Shown in pieces: positions 39,766-49,408 of a DNA stretch of 64,000 nucleotides (position 1 is the first letter of the stretch; each line of letters opens with the position of its first letter). A program made the translations under genes and the position numbers. The stretch covers positions 19,568-83,567 of the forward strand of contig JAGWNX010000006.1 in assembly GCA_028872955.1 (NCBI GenBank). The letters run 5' to 3'. This DNA is from Acidobacteriota bacterium. GTDB lineage: Bacteria; Acidobacteriota; Terriglobia; Terriglobales; Acidobacteriaceae. The notes beneath the pieces were generated by a model, which was given only the letters and a program-made list of their open reading frames with translations, had not been told where the DNA came from and did no database searches.

Positions 39766-40806
39766 TCTCGGTACTCCTTCGGCTTTACCGTCTAGGGCCG
39801 TCGGCGCACCTGCGCGAGCCATCCAAGCCTTACGAACCATTCGTTCCCACCCACTCCGCACTGCTGCCAGCCCGGACCTTGCGGCACCCGAGACCCCGCT
39901 CTATAACGGGGATTCACAGACAGGTGGCCAGAACACATCGAATTATAGGGCTGCACCTAAGCGCGGTCAAACAACAATCGTGGCGTTTTTCTTAGGATCG
40001 ACCGGCCACAATCTCCCAAAAACTGTAGCCCCGCCCACCCGGTTCTCTGTTTTCTGGAGAAGATCGGCTCCCCGCATCCCCCAAAAGCCGTATTTGCAAT
40101 ACTTTGAGTTTGGCACGTCAATTGCTCCATGAATTGCATCGCGCAGCTGATGCCATGCGTCATGCTGCAGCACACGCACCGCCTGAAACACTCGTAGCCA
40201 ACGATGCTGCGAAAGTCAGACCGAGTGCCGCTCCCTCAGCGGGAGCACCTTTTCAGGAGGCCAGCGACTGGCCATAGAGCAGAGGCCCCCACGCGGTGGC
40301 CTCTGCTGCGTTTCCGAAGTGATCTGCCTTGGTTCTTCTCCAGCCCCTCACCACAGTGCCGCATTTGGGCTAGGTTCTCCGTCAATATCCTGCTTGCCAA
40401 CGGCAGGTATTCCGGGTAACCTCACAGTTGCCTGGTGAAATCGGCTGTGGGTGCCGCTTCCCGCGCAGTTGCTGCCAGATCGCTGGATGGTCATCGATCG
40501 GCGGTGCATGGCACACAGGCACATTGCACGCAAGGCAATCAGGGATCAGACCTGTCGGACTCTCGCCGGTTGATGAGAGCGCGATGGTTTGCCACACGAG
40601 GCGATGCAGGTGGTTAGCGCCGGTCTTCTACGGATGCTCCCAGTCCATCGCAACACTATTACTTAGAGTTTCGAGTACAACTTGACACCGTTTCATCCGA
40701 CGCTGCACCTCCGGCCTGGCCTGTCTCTCGCAGTCTCTGCGAGGGAACTGTCACGTCCCGGTGCCTCTCGCCAGGCGCTGTCTAACGTAATTCAGGAAGT
40801 GGAAGC

Positions 40807-41880
40807 ATGAGTTCAGAGCAAAACGCACCCGAGGTCGGTACGTACCAGGGTCAGCCAGCACCACCTGCAGCGCACGATCAGGATGGTCAGTTCAGCGGCA
40901 ACGGCGGCGTGCAAGGCATGGGGCAGTCCAAGAGCAGCCGGCGGCGTCGGCGCAAGCGCAAGAATAAGGGCGGCGGTGCCGAGTTCCAGGAGAGCCCGCA
41001 GGCCAGCGGTGAGCAATCCGCAGGACAACCCGTCGGCAACCTGCAGGCGGCAGCACAGCCGCAGGGCAACAGCCAGCAGGGTAGCGGCCAGCAAAATCAG
41101 AACGGCACCAAGCGCTGGAAGAAGAAGTTCCGCGACCGGCAGCGTGGCGGTGGTGGCGGCGGCGAGGCCCAGGCCAGCGGCGGCGGCTATCGCGACCGCG
41201 ATACCCACCAGCCCGGCAACACGGTCTCCGGCTTCAAGCGCAAGGGCGGCAGCGGTGGCGGCGGCAAGCAGCAGCGCGGGCCACGCGGCTTTGTCGGCCC
41301 CATGGACCACAGCTACCGCGCCGTGAATGGCAACTTTGCCGACGGCCCACCCTCCACCATCGAGACCGGTGGCAATGGCAACTACGGCGGCCGCGGCGGC
41401 TCTCGCACGGCGTACCCCAGCGACTCGCAGCCCATCGACTACTCCGTCGGACGCCCCATCCCGATTCCGGAAGACGCGCCGACGCGCATCTACTTCTTTA
41501 TTGAAGATCTCTTCTTCACGGCCAAGATCCAGGAGACCTCGCGCAAGCTGGGTGTCAAGGTGGCCTTTGTGAAGGGGGACAAGGATGCGATTGCGGCCCT
41601 GACCGACCTGCCCGAAGAGCAGCGCCCCGGGCTGATCGTCTTTGACCTGAACAATGTGAACGTCAAGCCGCTCACGCTGATTCCCAAGCTGAAGAGCAAG
41701 CTGAAGCGTTCGACCTCCATCATCGGCTTCCTCTCGCACCTGCAGGGCGACCTGAAGGCCAAAGCGACCGAGGCAGGCTGCGACGTGGTGATGCCGCGTG
41801 CCGCCTTCTCACAAAATCTGCCCAACCTGCTGCGACGCTACGGAAGCGAGCAAGAGGACGAGCCGAACTACAATCAGTAG
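40807..41880 (+). CDS. Disordered Arg/Gly-rich N-terminus fused to a degenerate receiver-like C-terminal domain
   Basis: SKSSRRRRRKRKNKGGG, Gly/Gln-rich region, then TRIYFFIEDLFFTAKIQETSRKLG...GLIVFDLNNVNVKPLTLIPKLKSKLKRSTSIIGFLSHLQGDLKAKATEAGCDVVMPRAAF. Confidence 0.75.
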   Translation: MSSEQNAPEVGTYQGQPAPPAAHDQDGQFSGNGGVQGMGQSKSSRRRRRKRKNKGGGAEFQESPQASGEQSAGQPVGNLQAAAQPQGNSQQGSGQQNQNGTKRWKKKFRDRQRGGGGGGEAQASGGGYRDRDTHQPGNTVSGFKRKGGSGGGGKQQRGPRGFVGPMDHSYRAVNGNFADGPPSTIETGGNGNYGGRGGSRTAYPSDSQPIDYSVGRPIPIPEDAPTRIYFFIEDLFFTAKIQETSRKLGVKVAFVKGDKDAIAALTDLPEEQRPGLIVFDLNNVNVKPLTLIPKLKSKLKRSTSIIGFLSHLQGDLKAKATEAGCDVVMPRAAFSQNLPNLLRRYGSEQEDEPNYNQ

Positions 41881-41910
41881 GTCGCCTGAAAGGCACCACC
41901 TGAGGACACC

Positions 41911-41935
41911 AATGCCCGGCACACTCGCCGGGCAT
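41911..41935. terminator. Terminator-like stem-loop
   Basis: TGCCCGG-cacactcg-CCGGGCA after the 40807-41880 ORF. Confidence 0.65.
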
Positions 41936-41999
41936 CGTTGTCTGCTGCGCTATTCGCCTGCTGCTGTCTTCGTCTCACCGCGCGCCGTCTCGCTGCGTG

Positions 42000-42347
42000 C
42001 TAGCCCGGAGGCCAATCCATGTGGCGTCCACCCAGCACATGAATATGCAGGTGCTCGATCGTCTGCCCGCCCTCGACACCTGTGTTCACCACCAGCCGAT
42101 AGCCGCGCTCATCCAGCCGATTGCGTCGCGCCACCTCGGCAGCGGCAGCCATCAGGTGGCCCACCAGCGCAGTATGCTTCGGCGCCAGGTGTGCCATGGA
42201 GGCGACGTGCTCCCGCGGAACAATCAGTACGTGCGTTCTCGCCTGCGGATTGATGTCCGCAAACGCGACGCACAGCTCATCTTCGTACACAAACATTGCG
42301 GGAATCTTCTCCGCGACGATCTTGCAAAACAAACAGTCCGTTGCCAT
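42000..42347 (-). CDS. HIT family protein
   Basis: CLFCKIVAEKIPAMFVYEDELCVAFADINPQA ... IEHLHIHVLGGR. Confidence 0.95.
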   Translation of the reverse strand: MATDCLFCKIVAEKIPAMFVYEDELCVAFADINPQARTHVLIVPREHVASMAHLAPKHTALVGHLMAAAAEVARRNRLDERGYRLVVNTGVEGGQTIEHLHIHVLGGRHMDWPPG

Positions 42348-42352
42348 GCCCG

Positions 42353-43651
42353 TCATTCTAACCCTATGGGAGGACGCTTGAAATATCTGGGCTGCACCGG
42401 CCCGCTCCACGGATTGTAGCGGGCAGCAAACGCCACCCGATCGCGCACGGCGGGGTGGTCAAAGCTCCACCACACCAGCAGCGCACCGGGGTCAGGCTCT
42501 TCCAGGCTCTCCGCGCCCATCTCGGCAAACGATCGCGACGCAATGGCCTGGGGATCGGCCACTAGGCCGTGAATCGCCTCCTGCCCATAGACGTCGGACT
42601 CATGCTCCAGCTCGCGGCTAAACGCATTCGTGACAGGAAGCGTTACAAACTGCAGCAGCAGCACGACCAGGTACAGAGCAGGCAGCGCGGCCAGGTCGCG
42701 TGGCCCGCGCAGCTGCCACCGCGGCCCATAGCGGCGCAGCAGCCAGCGCCACATTCGGTGCGCCAGCCACAGCAGCTCCAGCATCAATACGGCAGCAAAC
42801 GCCATGCCGCGCAGAATATGGTGCAGCACGTCGTGCCCCAGCTCATGCCCCAGCACAAACAGCAGCTCATCCGGGCTGGAGTGCTGCACCGCGGTGTCCC
42901 ACACGACCACGCGTCGGCTGGCACCGAAGCCCGTCACGTAGGCGTTCTGCTCCGTATACTTGGCGCTGGCGCGCATCAGCACCATGTGATCGGCTGGGAT
43001 CGTGACTCCGGCGTGCGCCGCCAGCTGTTGCAGCTGCTGTACCAGCGCCGGACTGCTGGAGGCGAGTGGCTCAAAGCGGTTGAACAGCGGGTCAATCACC
43101 AGCGGCGCAGCAAAGACCCCCAGCACCATCAGCACCACGGCAAAGCCCCAGAAGCCCAGCCACCAGCGGCGCGGCATCCGCTGCAGCAAAGCCTGCACCA
43201 CCAGCACCAGCACGCTGCCCACCACCGCCATCACGGCCGTGCTGCGCGCATGATCCTGCAGCCAGCTGGGCCAGCCCTGCACCGAGAGCCCGTACTCCAC
43301 TGCCAGCCGATGTCCGCAGGCCTGCACCGGAAGATTCAGCACGGCCAGCAGCACCACCAGCAGCGAGGTGTACAGGCACGCCTGCAGGGACTGCCCGCGA
43401 CCCACGCGCTGCACCACACTGCGTAAACGCGCGGCCACGCCCAGCGCCAGCAAACCCCACAGTTGCAGCAGCTGCCACACCATGAAGCACACCTGCAGGG
43501 TTGTGTGACGCACGGTGTAGGCCTGCGCGCGTGCCAGCAGCGGCGGCGGCAGCGTGTAGCGCGGCACCACGCCGTGCGTCTGCCCAACGGCCGAGCCTAC
43601 GGCCAGCAGCGCCACGCACCCAGCCAGCAACCTCCGCCGGTTCGCGCTCAT
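42353..43651 (-). CDS. M48 family metallopeptidase, Ste24/CAAX prenyl protease 1-like
   Basis: Multiple TM segments; LLFVLGHELGHDVLHHILRG zinc site; FSRELEHESDVYG and C-terminal SFDHPAVRDRVAF. Confidence 0.88.
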   Translation of the reverse strand: MSANRRRLLAGCVALLAVGSAVGQTHGVVPRYTLPPPLLARAQAYTVRHTTLQVCFMVWQLLQLWGLLALGVAARLRSVVQRVGRGQSLQACLYTSLLVVLLAVLNLPVQACGHRLAVEYGLSVQGWPSWLQDHARSTAVMAVVGSVLVLVVQALLQRMPRRWWLGFWGFAVVLMVLGVFAAPLVIDPLFNRFEPLASSSPALVQQLQQLAAHAGVTIPADHMVLMRASAKYTEQNAYVTGFGASRRVVVWDTAVQHSSPDELLFVLGHELGHDVLHHILRGMAFAAVLMLELLWLAHRMWRWLLRRYGPRWQLRGPRDLAALPALYLVVLLLQFVTLPVTNAFSRELEHESDVYGQEAIHGLVADPQAIASRSFAEMGAESLEEPDPGALLVWWSFDHPAVRDRVAFAARYNPWSGPVQPRYFKRPPIGLE

Positions 43652-44196
43652 CGCAACCCCGGCAGGTAGGCGGAGACGCGGCTTCGAAAGCTGGCGAAGG
43701 CCTCGCCAAAGCGCGCAGCCAGCAGACGGTCCTCCAGGCGGACGCGAATCTCCGTGCCGACGACCATGAGCAGCAGCGCCAGCCCGAGTCGCCGCCAGCC
43801 TGCCACCACACTCGCCTGCCCCAGCAGCAGACAGAACAGCGAGGTATACACCGGGTGCCGCACCACGCGATAGGGGCCGCTGCGTACCAGGTCATGCTCC
43901 GCTCCCAGGGCAGCGTCCACACGCAGATTGCGACCGAGCGCACGCACTGCGCTCCAGGAGAGCAGCGACGCCAGCGCCAGCCAGATCGCCGCCATGCCCA
44001 CTCGCCAGCCCGGCACCGGTTGGAGCCAGAAGCGGCTGCTCCACACCACAGGAAACGCCAGACCCTGCAACAGGATGCCCCAGCGCGCACGCCGATCCAC
44101 CTGCACAGCCGGTGCATGGTGCAGCCCTGACCGCACAAAGGGCCAGGCCCAGAGCAGCTGGCCCAGTGCCTCCAGCGCGTATCCCAGCTCTGCCAT
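43648..44196 (-). CDS. Isoprenylcysteine carboxyl methyltransferase (ICMT)-like membrane protein
   Basis: HDLVRSGPYRVVRHPVYTSLFCLLLGQ and GTEIRVRLEDRLLAARFGEAFASFRSRVSAYLPGL; overlaps the M48 gene by 4 nt. Confidence 0.85.
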   Translation of the reverse strand: MAELGYALEALGQLLWAWPFVRSGLHHAPAVQVDRRARWGILLQGLAFPVVWSSRFWLQPVPGWRVGMAAIWLALASLLSWSAVRALGRNLRVDAALGAEHDLVRSGPYRVVRHPVYTSLFCLLLGQASVVAGWRRLGLALLLMVVGTEIRVRLEDRLLAARFGEAFASFRSRVSAYLPGLR

Positions 44197-44333
44197 CTCA
44201 ACTCCCGACGCACGCTCTGCTGCGTCCCATGGCTCATTCCAGCCCCTCGCCGGTTGGCTGTCAAGCCACGGCAGCCCTACTTCCGATACACTCGGCATCA
44301 GTTGCAATCTGCACTCTGAGGGCTCTCGAAGTT

Positions 44334-46121
44334 ATGCGGCCACCTGCTTTCGCTGCACGCACCTGCACCCTGGCGTGCCTTGTTGTTCTGCCTTTGCTGC
44401 CTGCGCACACGCTACGTGCCGCTGCTCCTCGCCCGGCTGCCTCGCGCCCCGCTGCTGCGCATCCTGCCCAGCCCGCCGGCAACACGCTGGTCAGCACCAT
44501 GCAGGCAGAGCTGCAGCGCGCCATGGCCTCGCTCGGCACCTCCACCTCTGCCCAGCAGCCGCGGCCCTACTTCATCAGCTACGAGGTCTCGGACGGCATA
44601 AGCACGACCATCAGTGCGCAGTATGGCGCCATCACCTCCATGGCTAGCGCGCACCGCCGCAACGCCGATATCCAGGTACGCATCGGCAGTGCCCAGCAGG
44701 ACAACACCCACGGCGACCACCGCAACTCTGCCCTGACTACCGTTCCGCTGCCGCTGAGCGATGATCGCGAGGCCCTGGCGCGCAGCCTCTGGTTTGGCAC
44801 CAACCGCGGCTATGCGCGCGCCCTGGACGCCTACCTGAAGGTGAAGACCGAGCAGCAGGTACGCGCCCGCGAAGAGGACAACTCTGGCGACTTTACGACT
44901 GAGGCCGCCAACAACACCGCGCGTGCCGATCTGCAACCGCCGCCGGCACCGTTCCGCATCGACACCAGCGTGTGGCAGGCGCGACTGCGCGAGCTCTCGA
45001 CCGCGCTGCAGCAGTATCCTGACGTCTTATTTGACAGCGTCAGCCTCCAGGCCTCCACGGAGATCGACTACGTCGTCACCTCTGAGGGCACGCGTGTGGC
45101 AACGCCCAGCCGCGTCGCTCGCCTGATTCTGGTGGGCCGCACCCGCGCTGCCGATGGCATGGATCTGTTCCGCGTTGAGACCTTCGAGTCGGACGACCCG
45201 GCCACGCTGCCCGCGCAAAGCGAGCTGCTGGCCAAAGCCAACGTCATGGCGAAGAACCTTGAGGACCTGCGCAAGGCGCCCATCACCGAGCCCTTCGACG
45301 GCCCGGCCATCCTCTCCGGACGCGCCGCCGCCGTCTTCTTCCACGAGGTGCTGGGCCACCGCCTGGAGGGACAGCGGCAGCGTGGCGACGAGGAGGGACA
45401 GACCTTTACCCGCCTGCTGAACAAGCAGATTATGCCCACCTTCATCTCCGTCGCCGATGACCCGACACTCGCCAGCTTCCACGGCAACGCCCTGAGCGGC
45501 CACTACGCCTACGATGATGAGGGCCAGCCCGCACAGCGCGTGGACCTGATCAAGGACGGCGTGCTCGATACCTTTCTCATGTCGCGGATGCCCATCGCCA
45601 GCTTTGCCCAGAGCAACGGCCACGGACGCGCCGAGAGCGGCCACATGCCCACCGGACGGCAGGGCAACCTGATCGTCTCCTCCACCCACATGGTGAGTGA
45701 TGCGGAGCTGCGCCAGATGCTGGTGGACGAAGCGAAAAAGCAGGGCAAGGCCTACGGCCTGTACTTTGAGGACATCTCCTCCGGCTTCGCCGTGACGACC
45801 CGCCGCTCGCCACAGGCCTTCTCGGTCATTCCGCTGGTCGTCTACCGCGTCTACGTCGATGGCCGGCCCGACGAACTGGTGCGCGGCGTCTCGATTGTGG
45901 GCACGCCGCAGGCAGCGCTCAACCGCATCGTTGCGACCGATGACCATCCCGCCATCTTCAACGGCATCTGCGGTGCGGAGTCGGGCTCCATTCCCGTCTC
46001 TGCCGTAGCACCGGCCATGCTCATCAGCGAGATTGAGACACAGCGCCAGGCACAGGGCAATAACCGACCTCCGATCCTGCCGCCGCCGCCGGTTGCAGCG
46101 CCAGCCCCGGAGGCGAAATGA
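44334..46121 (+). CDS. Exported TldD-like metallopeptidase
   Basis: Signal peptide MRPPAFAARTCTLACLVVLPLLPAHTLRA; AAAVFFHEVLGHRLEGQ (HExxxH), GHMPTGRQGNLIVSS. Confidence 0.87.
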   Translation: MRPPAFAARTCTLACLVVLPLLPAHTLRAAAPRPAASRPAAAHPAQPAGNTLVSTMQAELQRAMASLGTSTSAQQPRPYFISYEVSDGISTTISAQYGAITSMASAHRRNADIQVRIGSAQQDNTHGDHRNSALTTVPLPLSDDREALARSLWFGTNRGYARALDAYLKVKTEQQVRAREEDNSGDFTTEAANNTARADLQPPPAPFRIDTSVWQARLRELSTALQQYPDVLFDSVSLQASTEIDYVVTSEGTRVATPSRVARLILVGRTRAADGMDLFRVETFESDDPATLPAQSELLAKANVMAKNLEDLRKAPITEPFDGPAILSGRAAAVFFHEVLGHRLEGQRQRGDEEGQTFTRLLNKQIMPTFISVADDPTLASFHGNALSGHYAYDDEGQPAQRVDLIKDGVLDTFLMSRMPIASFAQSNGHGRAESGHMPTGRQGNLIVSSTHMVSDAELRQMLVDEAKKQGKAYGLYFEDISSGFAVTTRRSPQAFSVIPLVVYRVYVDGRPDELVRGVSIVGTPQAALNRIVATDDHPAIFNGICGAESGSIPVSAVAPAMLISEIETQRQAQGNNRPPILPPPPVAAPAPEAK

Positions 46122-47809
46122 ACGCCGCCCGCCTCAGCCGCCGCCGCCTGCCTTTGCTGCTGCTTACTCTGGCCGTAGCTGGCCACACCGCCCTGGCACA
46201 GACCACCGCGCAACCGAAGCCCCCTGACGACCCCATGTTGCGCGCCATGCAGGACGAGCTGCAACGCGAGCGGGACCAGCTGCTGCTGCCCGGCATGCAA
46301 CGCCCGTACTTCATTGAGTACCGCCTGGACGACCTGACCACCTACGAGGCCGTGGCCAACTATGGCGCCCTCACGCTGGAGCAGGAGAACCACCAGCGCG
46401 CAGTCCACGTCGTCGTGCGTGTCGGCGACTACACGGCAGACTCCAGCTCCGCACGCGGTGACGGAGTGGTGCAGCTTGCACCGCTGGACACCAACCCGAC
46501 CGCGCTGCGTTACGCTCTGTGGACCGCGACCGATGATGCCTACAAGATCGCACTGCGCAGCTATGCCGCCAAGCAGGCCGCGCTCAAGCAGTTCCAGACG
46601 CCACCCCAGCAGAATGACTTCTCCCCGGCCAAGCCCGTCGTGGCCATCGGCCCAACGGTCTCGCTGGTGCTTGACCGCGCCGCCTGGAAGCAGCACATCG
46701 TAGACGCCAGCGGCCTGTTTGCGACCGACCCGCAGGTGCGCGCCTTCGCCGCCGACGTGCAGTACTCCACGGCCAGCATTCGCGCGATCGCCATCAACCA
46801 CTACCTGGTCAACTCCGAGGGTACGGTGATGCGCAACGGCTACTCCGTCTATACCAACAGCATCAGCGTCGGTGGACAGGCGGCTGACGGCATGCGGCTG
46901 GGGCGCGACAACGGCTCTACGGCCGTGACCGCAGACAAGCTGGAGTCGTGGCCCGCCTATCGGCAGCGCGTCCTCGACGATCTGAAGAGTCTGCAGGATC
47001 TGCGCAACGCCCCTGTCGTCTCTGCCGAGGACTATCACGGCCCCGTCCTGCTCTCTGGCGACGCCGCAGCCGACGTCTTTACGGCGCTGCTGGTGCCCAA
47101 CGTCGTAGCCAACCGGCCCGACATGGGCACCACCGCCCGCACGCAAGGCGCCTACAGCTCCAGCCTGCACGCGCGGGTACTGCCAGAGTTCCTGAACGTG
47201 ACCGACCAGCCCGCGCTTACCAGCTTTCACGACCAGCAGATCCTGGGTGCCTACACCGTCGACGACGAAGGTGTGCCCGCTCAGCCGGTAACCATCGTGC
47301 AGGCCGGCAAGCTTGAGGGCTTCCTGATCGACCGCGAGCCCATCCGCGACTTCCCTGCCTCCAACGGTCACGGACGCGCCGCAGCGGCCCAGGCAGCACG
47401 ATCCCGGGCCGGCGTCGTCGTGGTCCAAAGCACCGCGCCGCTCACCGCAGCACAGATGCAACAGAAGCTGCTGGACCTGGCCAAAGAGCAGAATCGCGAC
47501 GTCTACCTGGTGGAAACGCTGGGCGGCGACCTGGAGCCACGACTGCTCTACCTGCTGCACCCCGATGGCACACGCCAGCTGCTGCGTGGCGCGGCCTTTG
47601 ACGAGCTCGACACCCGCAGCCTTCGCTCCGGCATCATCGCGGCCGGCGACGATGCGACGTCCTATGTGGACAACCTGGCCGGGCCGGTGCCCCAGACCAC
47701 CATCGCCCCGTCCATTCTGTTCGACGACATCACCATCAAACGCGCCTCAGAGGAGCAGCAGAAGCTGCCGTACTACACGCCCCCGGCCGCCACCACCAGC
47801 CACCCCTGA
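46118..47809 (+). CDS. Exported TldE/PmbA-like partner lacking the HExxxH site
   Basis: Signal peptide; same fold pattern as the preceding ORF, but the metal-site region reads GDAAADVFTALLVPNVV; ATGA overlap. Confidence 0.82.
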   Translation: MNAARLSRRRLPLLLLTLAVAGHTALAQTTAQPKPPDDPMLRAMQDELQRERDQLLLPGMQRPYFIEYRLDDLTTYEAVANYGALTLEQENHQRAVHVVVRVGDYTADSSSARGDGVVQLAPLDTNPTALRYALWTATDDAYKIALRSYAAKQAALKQFQTPPQQNDFSPAKPVVAIGPTVSLVLDRAAWKQHIVDASGLFATDPQVRAFAADVQYSTASIRAIAINHYLVNSEGTVMRNGYSVYTNSISVGGQAADGMRLGRDNGSTAVTADKLESWPAYRQRVLDDLKSLQDLRNAPVVSAEDYHGPVLLSGDAAADVFTALLVPNVVANRPDMGTTARTQGAYSSSLHARVLPEFLNVTDQPALTSFHDQQILGAYTVDDEGVPAQPVTIVQAGKLEGFLIDREPIRDFPASNGHGRAAAAQAARSRAGVVVVQSTAPLTAAQMQQKLLDLAKEQNRDVYLVETLGGDLEPRLLYLLHPDGTRQLLRGAAFDELDTRSLRSGIIAAGDDATSYVDNLAGPVPQTTIAPSILFDDITIKRASEEQQKLPYYTPPAATTSHP

Positions 47810-47835
47810 ACCCAGCCAGGAGAGAAGCACACAGG

Positions 47836-48345
47836 ATGAACACACTCCACATGGACCCCAGCCTCGTGCGCGCCATCAGCATCGCGCTGGCGCTGGTGCT
47901 GCTCTACGGCAGCCGCGTCAGCACGGGCAAGGCACGAGCAACGGCGGCTGGCCTCGCCTTCCCCATCAAGCCGCTCTACGCCTGGTCGCGCGCCGTGGCG
48001 CTGCCGCTCTACATCCTCTTCTTTGCGTGGTATCTCCACGTGGAGACACACCACACCCCCTGGTGGATCGGCCTCATCTTTCTGGCTGCCCTGGCCATTG
48101 GGCTGGTGCCGCTGCCGGGCACCATCACGCTTACCCCCACCGGCCTGACGCAGCACTTCTGGCTCTTCCCCACCCGCACCATTCCGTATCGCGACATCGT
48201 CGCCGTGCAGACGCTGCAGCGCGGGCGCACCATTCGCGTGCTGACCACGCACGGCCTCTCCATCTCGCACTCCGCGAACCACGCCGCTGCAGCACGGTTC
48301 CTGCAGGAGCTACAGCAGCGCAGCGGCAAACCGCCGCTGCAGTAG
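47836..48345 (+). CDS. Membrane protein with PH-like C-terminal region
   Basis: Several TM helices then ITLTPTGLTQHFWLFPTRTIPYRDIVAVQTLQRGRTIRVLTTHG. Confidence 0.6.
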   Translation: MNTLHMDPSLVRAISIALALVLLYGSRVSTGKARATAAGLAFPIKPLYAWSRAVALPLYILFFAWYLHVETHHTPWWIGLIFLAALAIGLVPLPGTITLTPTGLTQHFWLFPTRTIPYRDIVAVQTLQRGRTIRVLTTHGLSISHSANHAAAARFLQELQQRSGKPPLQ

Positions 48346-48385
48346 TCAGCTACGCTCGGGAGTCAGACGCGGCCAGCGGCCTGCC

Positions 48386-49210
48386 TCAGTCCAGTCGGAT
48401 GACGTAAGGCTCGGCATCCGGAACATGGATCGAGTCCGCCACCTGCAAAGCGGTCTGCTTATCCGGGTTCTTCAGGTTGATGCGCACCCAGTGCCCCGTC
48501 GGGCCGGCAAACTCAATCACCTTGGCGGTGGTGTAGCGGCGCATCAGGTCATTCTTCAGCGAGATAGCATCTTCTTCCTGCAGAAACGCGCCAATCTGCA
48601 CGCACCAGCGTCCGCCAGCCGGGGTGGGCGTATGGGCGTAGGCTGCGGTTGCCGGAGGCGGCGCGCTGTAGGCCTCCACCCGCACCCGCGCCACACCCAT
48701 GCGGTACACGCCCGTCTGCTTAGCCGCGGCCAGCGATAGGTCAATGATGCGTCCGTGCACAAACGGGCCACGATCGGTGATGCGAACCACGGCGCTCTGT
48801 CCGGTCGCCAGGTTGGTCACCCGCACCAGAGACCCCATGGGCAGCGTCAGGTGCGCTGCGGTCATGGCGTTCTGGTCGTACACCGTGCCATCCGCACCGC
48901 GACGGCCGGCGTACGGTGGACCGTACCAGCTGGCAAGCCCAACCTCTGTCTGGAAGGGCGCTCCGTGCAGTTCGCGCGGAACCGGTGCCGGAGCCACCGC
49001 AGGAGGCATGGTCCGCTGCCATGACGGCGCAGTGGCCCGGCTGCTCCAGCTTCCGTTGTCGCGGCGGTCGGTCTGACTGGCCGGTGGCGGTGGCGGCACG
49101 CGGGCGGTGCGCGCCTTCTTATGACATCCGGCAACGCCCAGCAGACCGGCAGCGAGCAGCACGGTCCGTAGTATCCGCGATGCGGCTCTGCCTGTAGCTG
49201 CCATTGGCAC
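48386..49210 (-). CDS. rlpA: RlpA-family septal lytic transglycosylase with SPOR domain
   Basis: EVGLASWYGPPYAGRRGADGTVYDQNAMTAAHLTLPMGSLVRVTNL...RITDRGPF; SPOR-like WCVQIGAFLQEEDA. Confidence 0.92.
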   Translation of the reverse strand: MPMAATGRAASRILRTVLLAAGLLGVAGCHKKARTARVPPPPPASQTDRRDNGSWSSRATAPSWQRTMPPAVAPAPVPRELHGAPFQTEVGLASWYGPPYAGRRGADGTVYDQNAMTAAHLTLPMGSLVRVTNLATGQSAVVRITDRGPFVHGRIIDLSLAAAKQTGVYRMGVARVRVEAYSAPPPATAAYAHTPTPAGGRWCVQIGAFLQEEDAISLKNDLMRRYTTAKVIEFAGPTGHWVRINLKNPDKQTALQVADSIHVPDAEPYVIRLD

Positions 49211-49408
49211 ACCTCTCCACCATCAAGTATCCGGAAGTTGAAATTTGAGGGTCAATCACCCCACCGGGCCATTTGCCGGGTGGTTCCCGCAAGGTAACTG
49301 GCCGGCGGCGGGCCACTTGCCGCACCTGCAGACGCCACACAGGCGGCGCATCTTCTCCAGCGCTTCCGTGTCCGTATACTGCAGCAGGCACCTCTGTCGC
49401 AGGAGAGA

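Noticed and set aside
40405-40560. Confident cobalamin riboswitch call
   Set aside because: Only fragmentary motif resemblance; stems not consistent and no B12-related gene adjacent. Kept only as a low-interest check.
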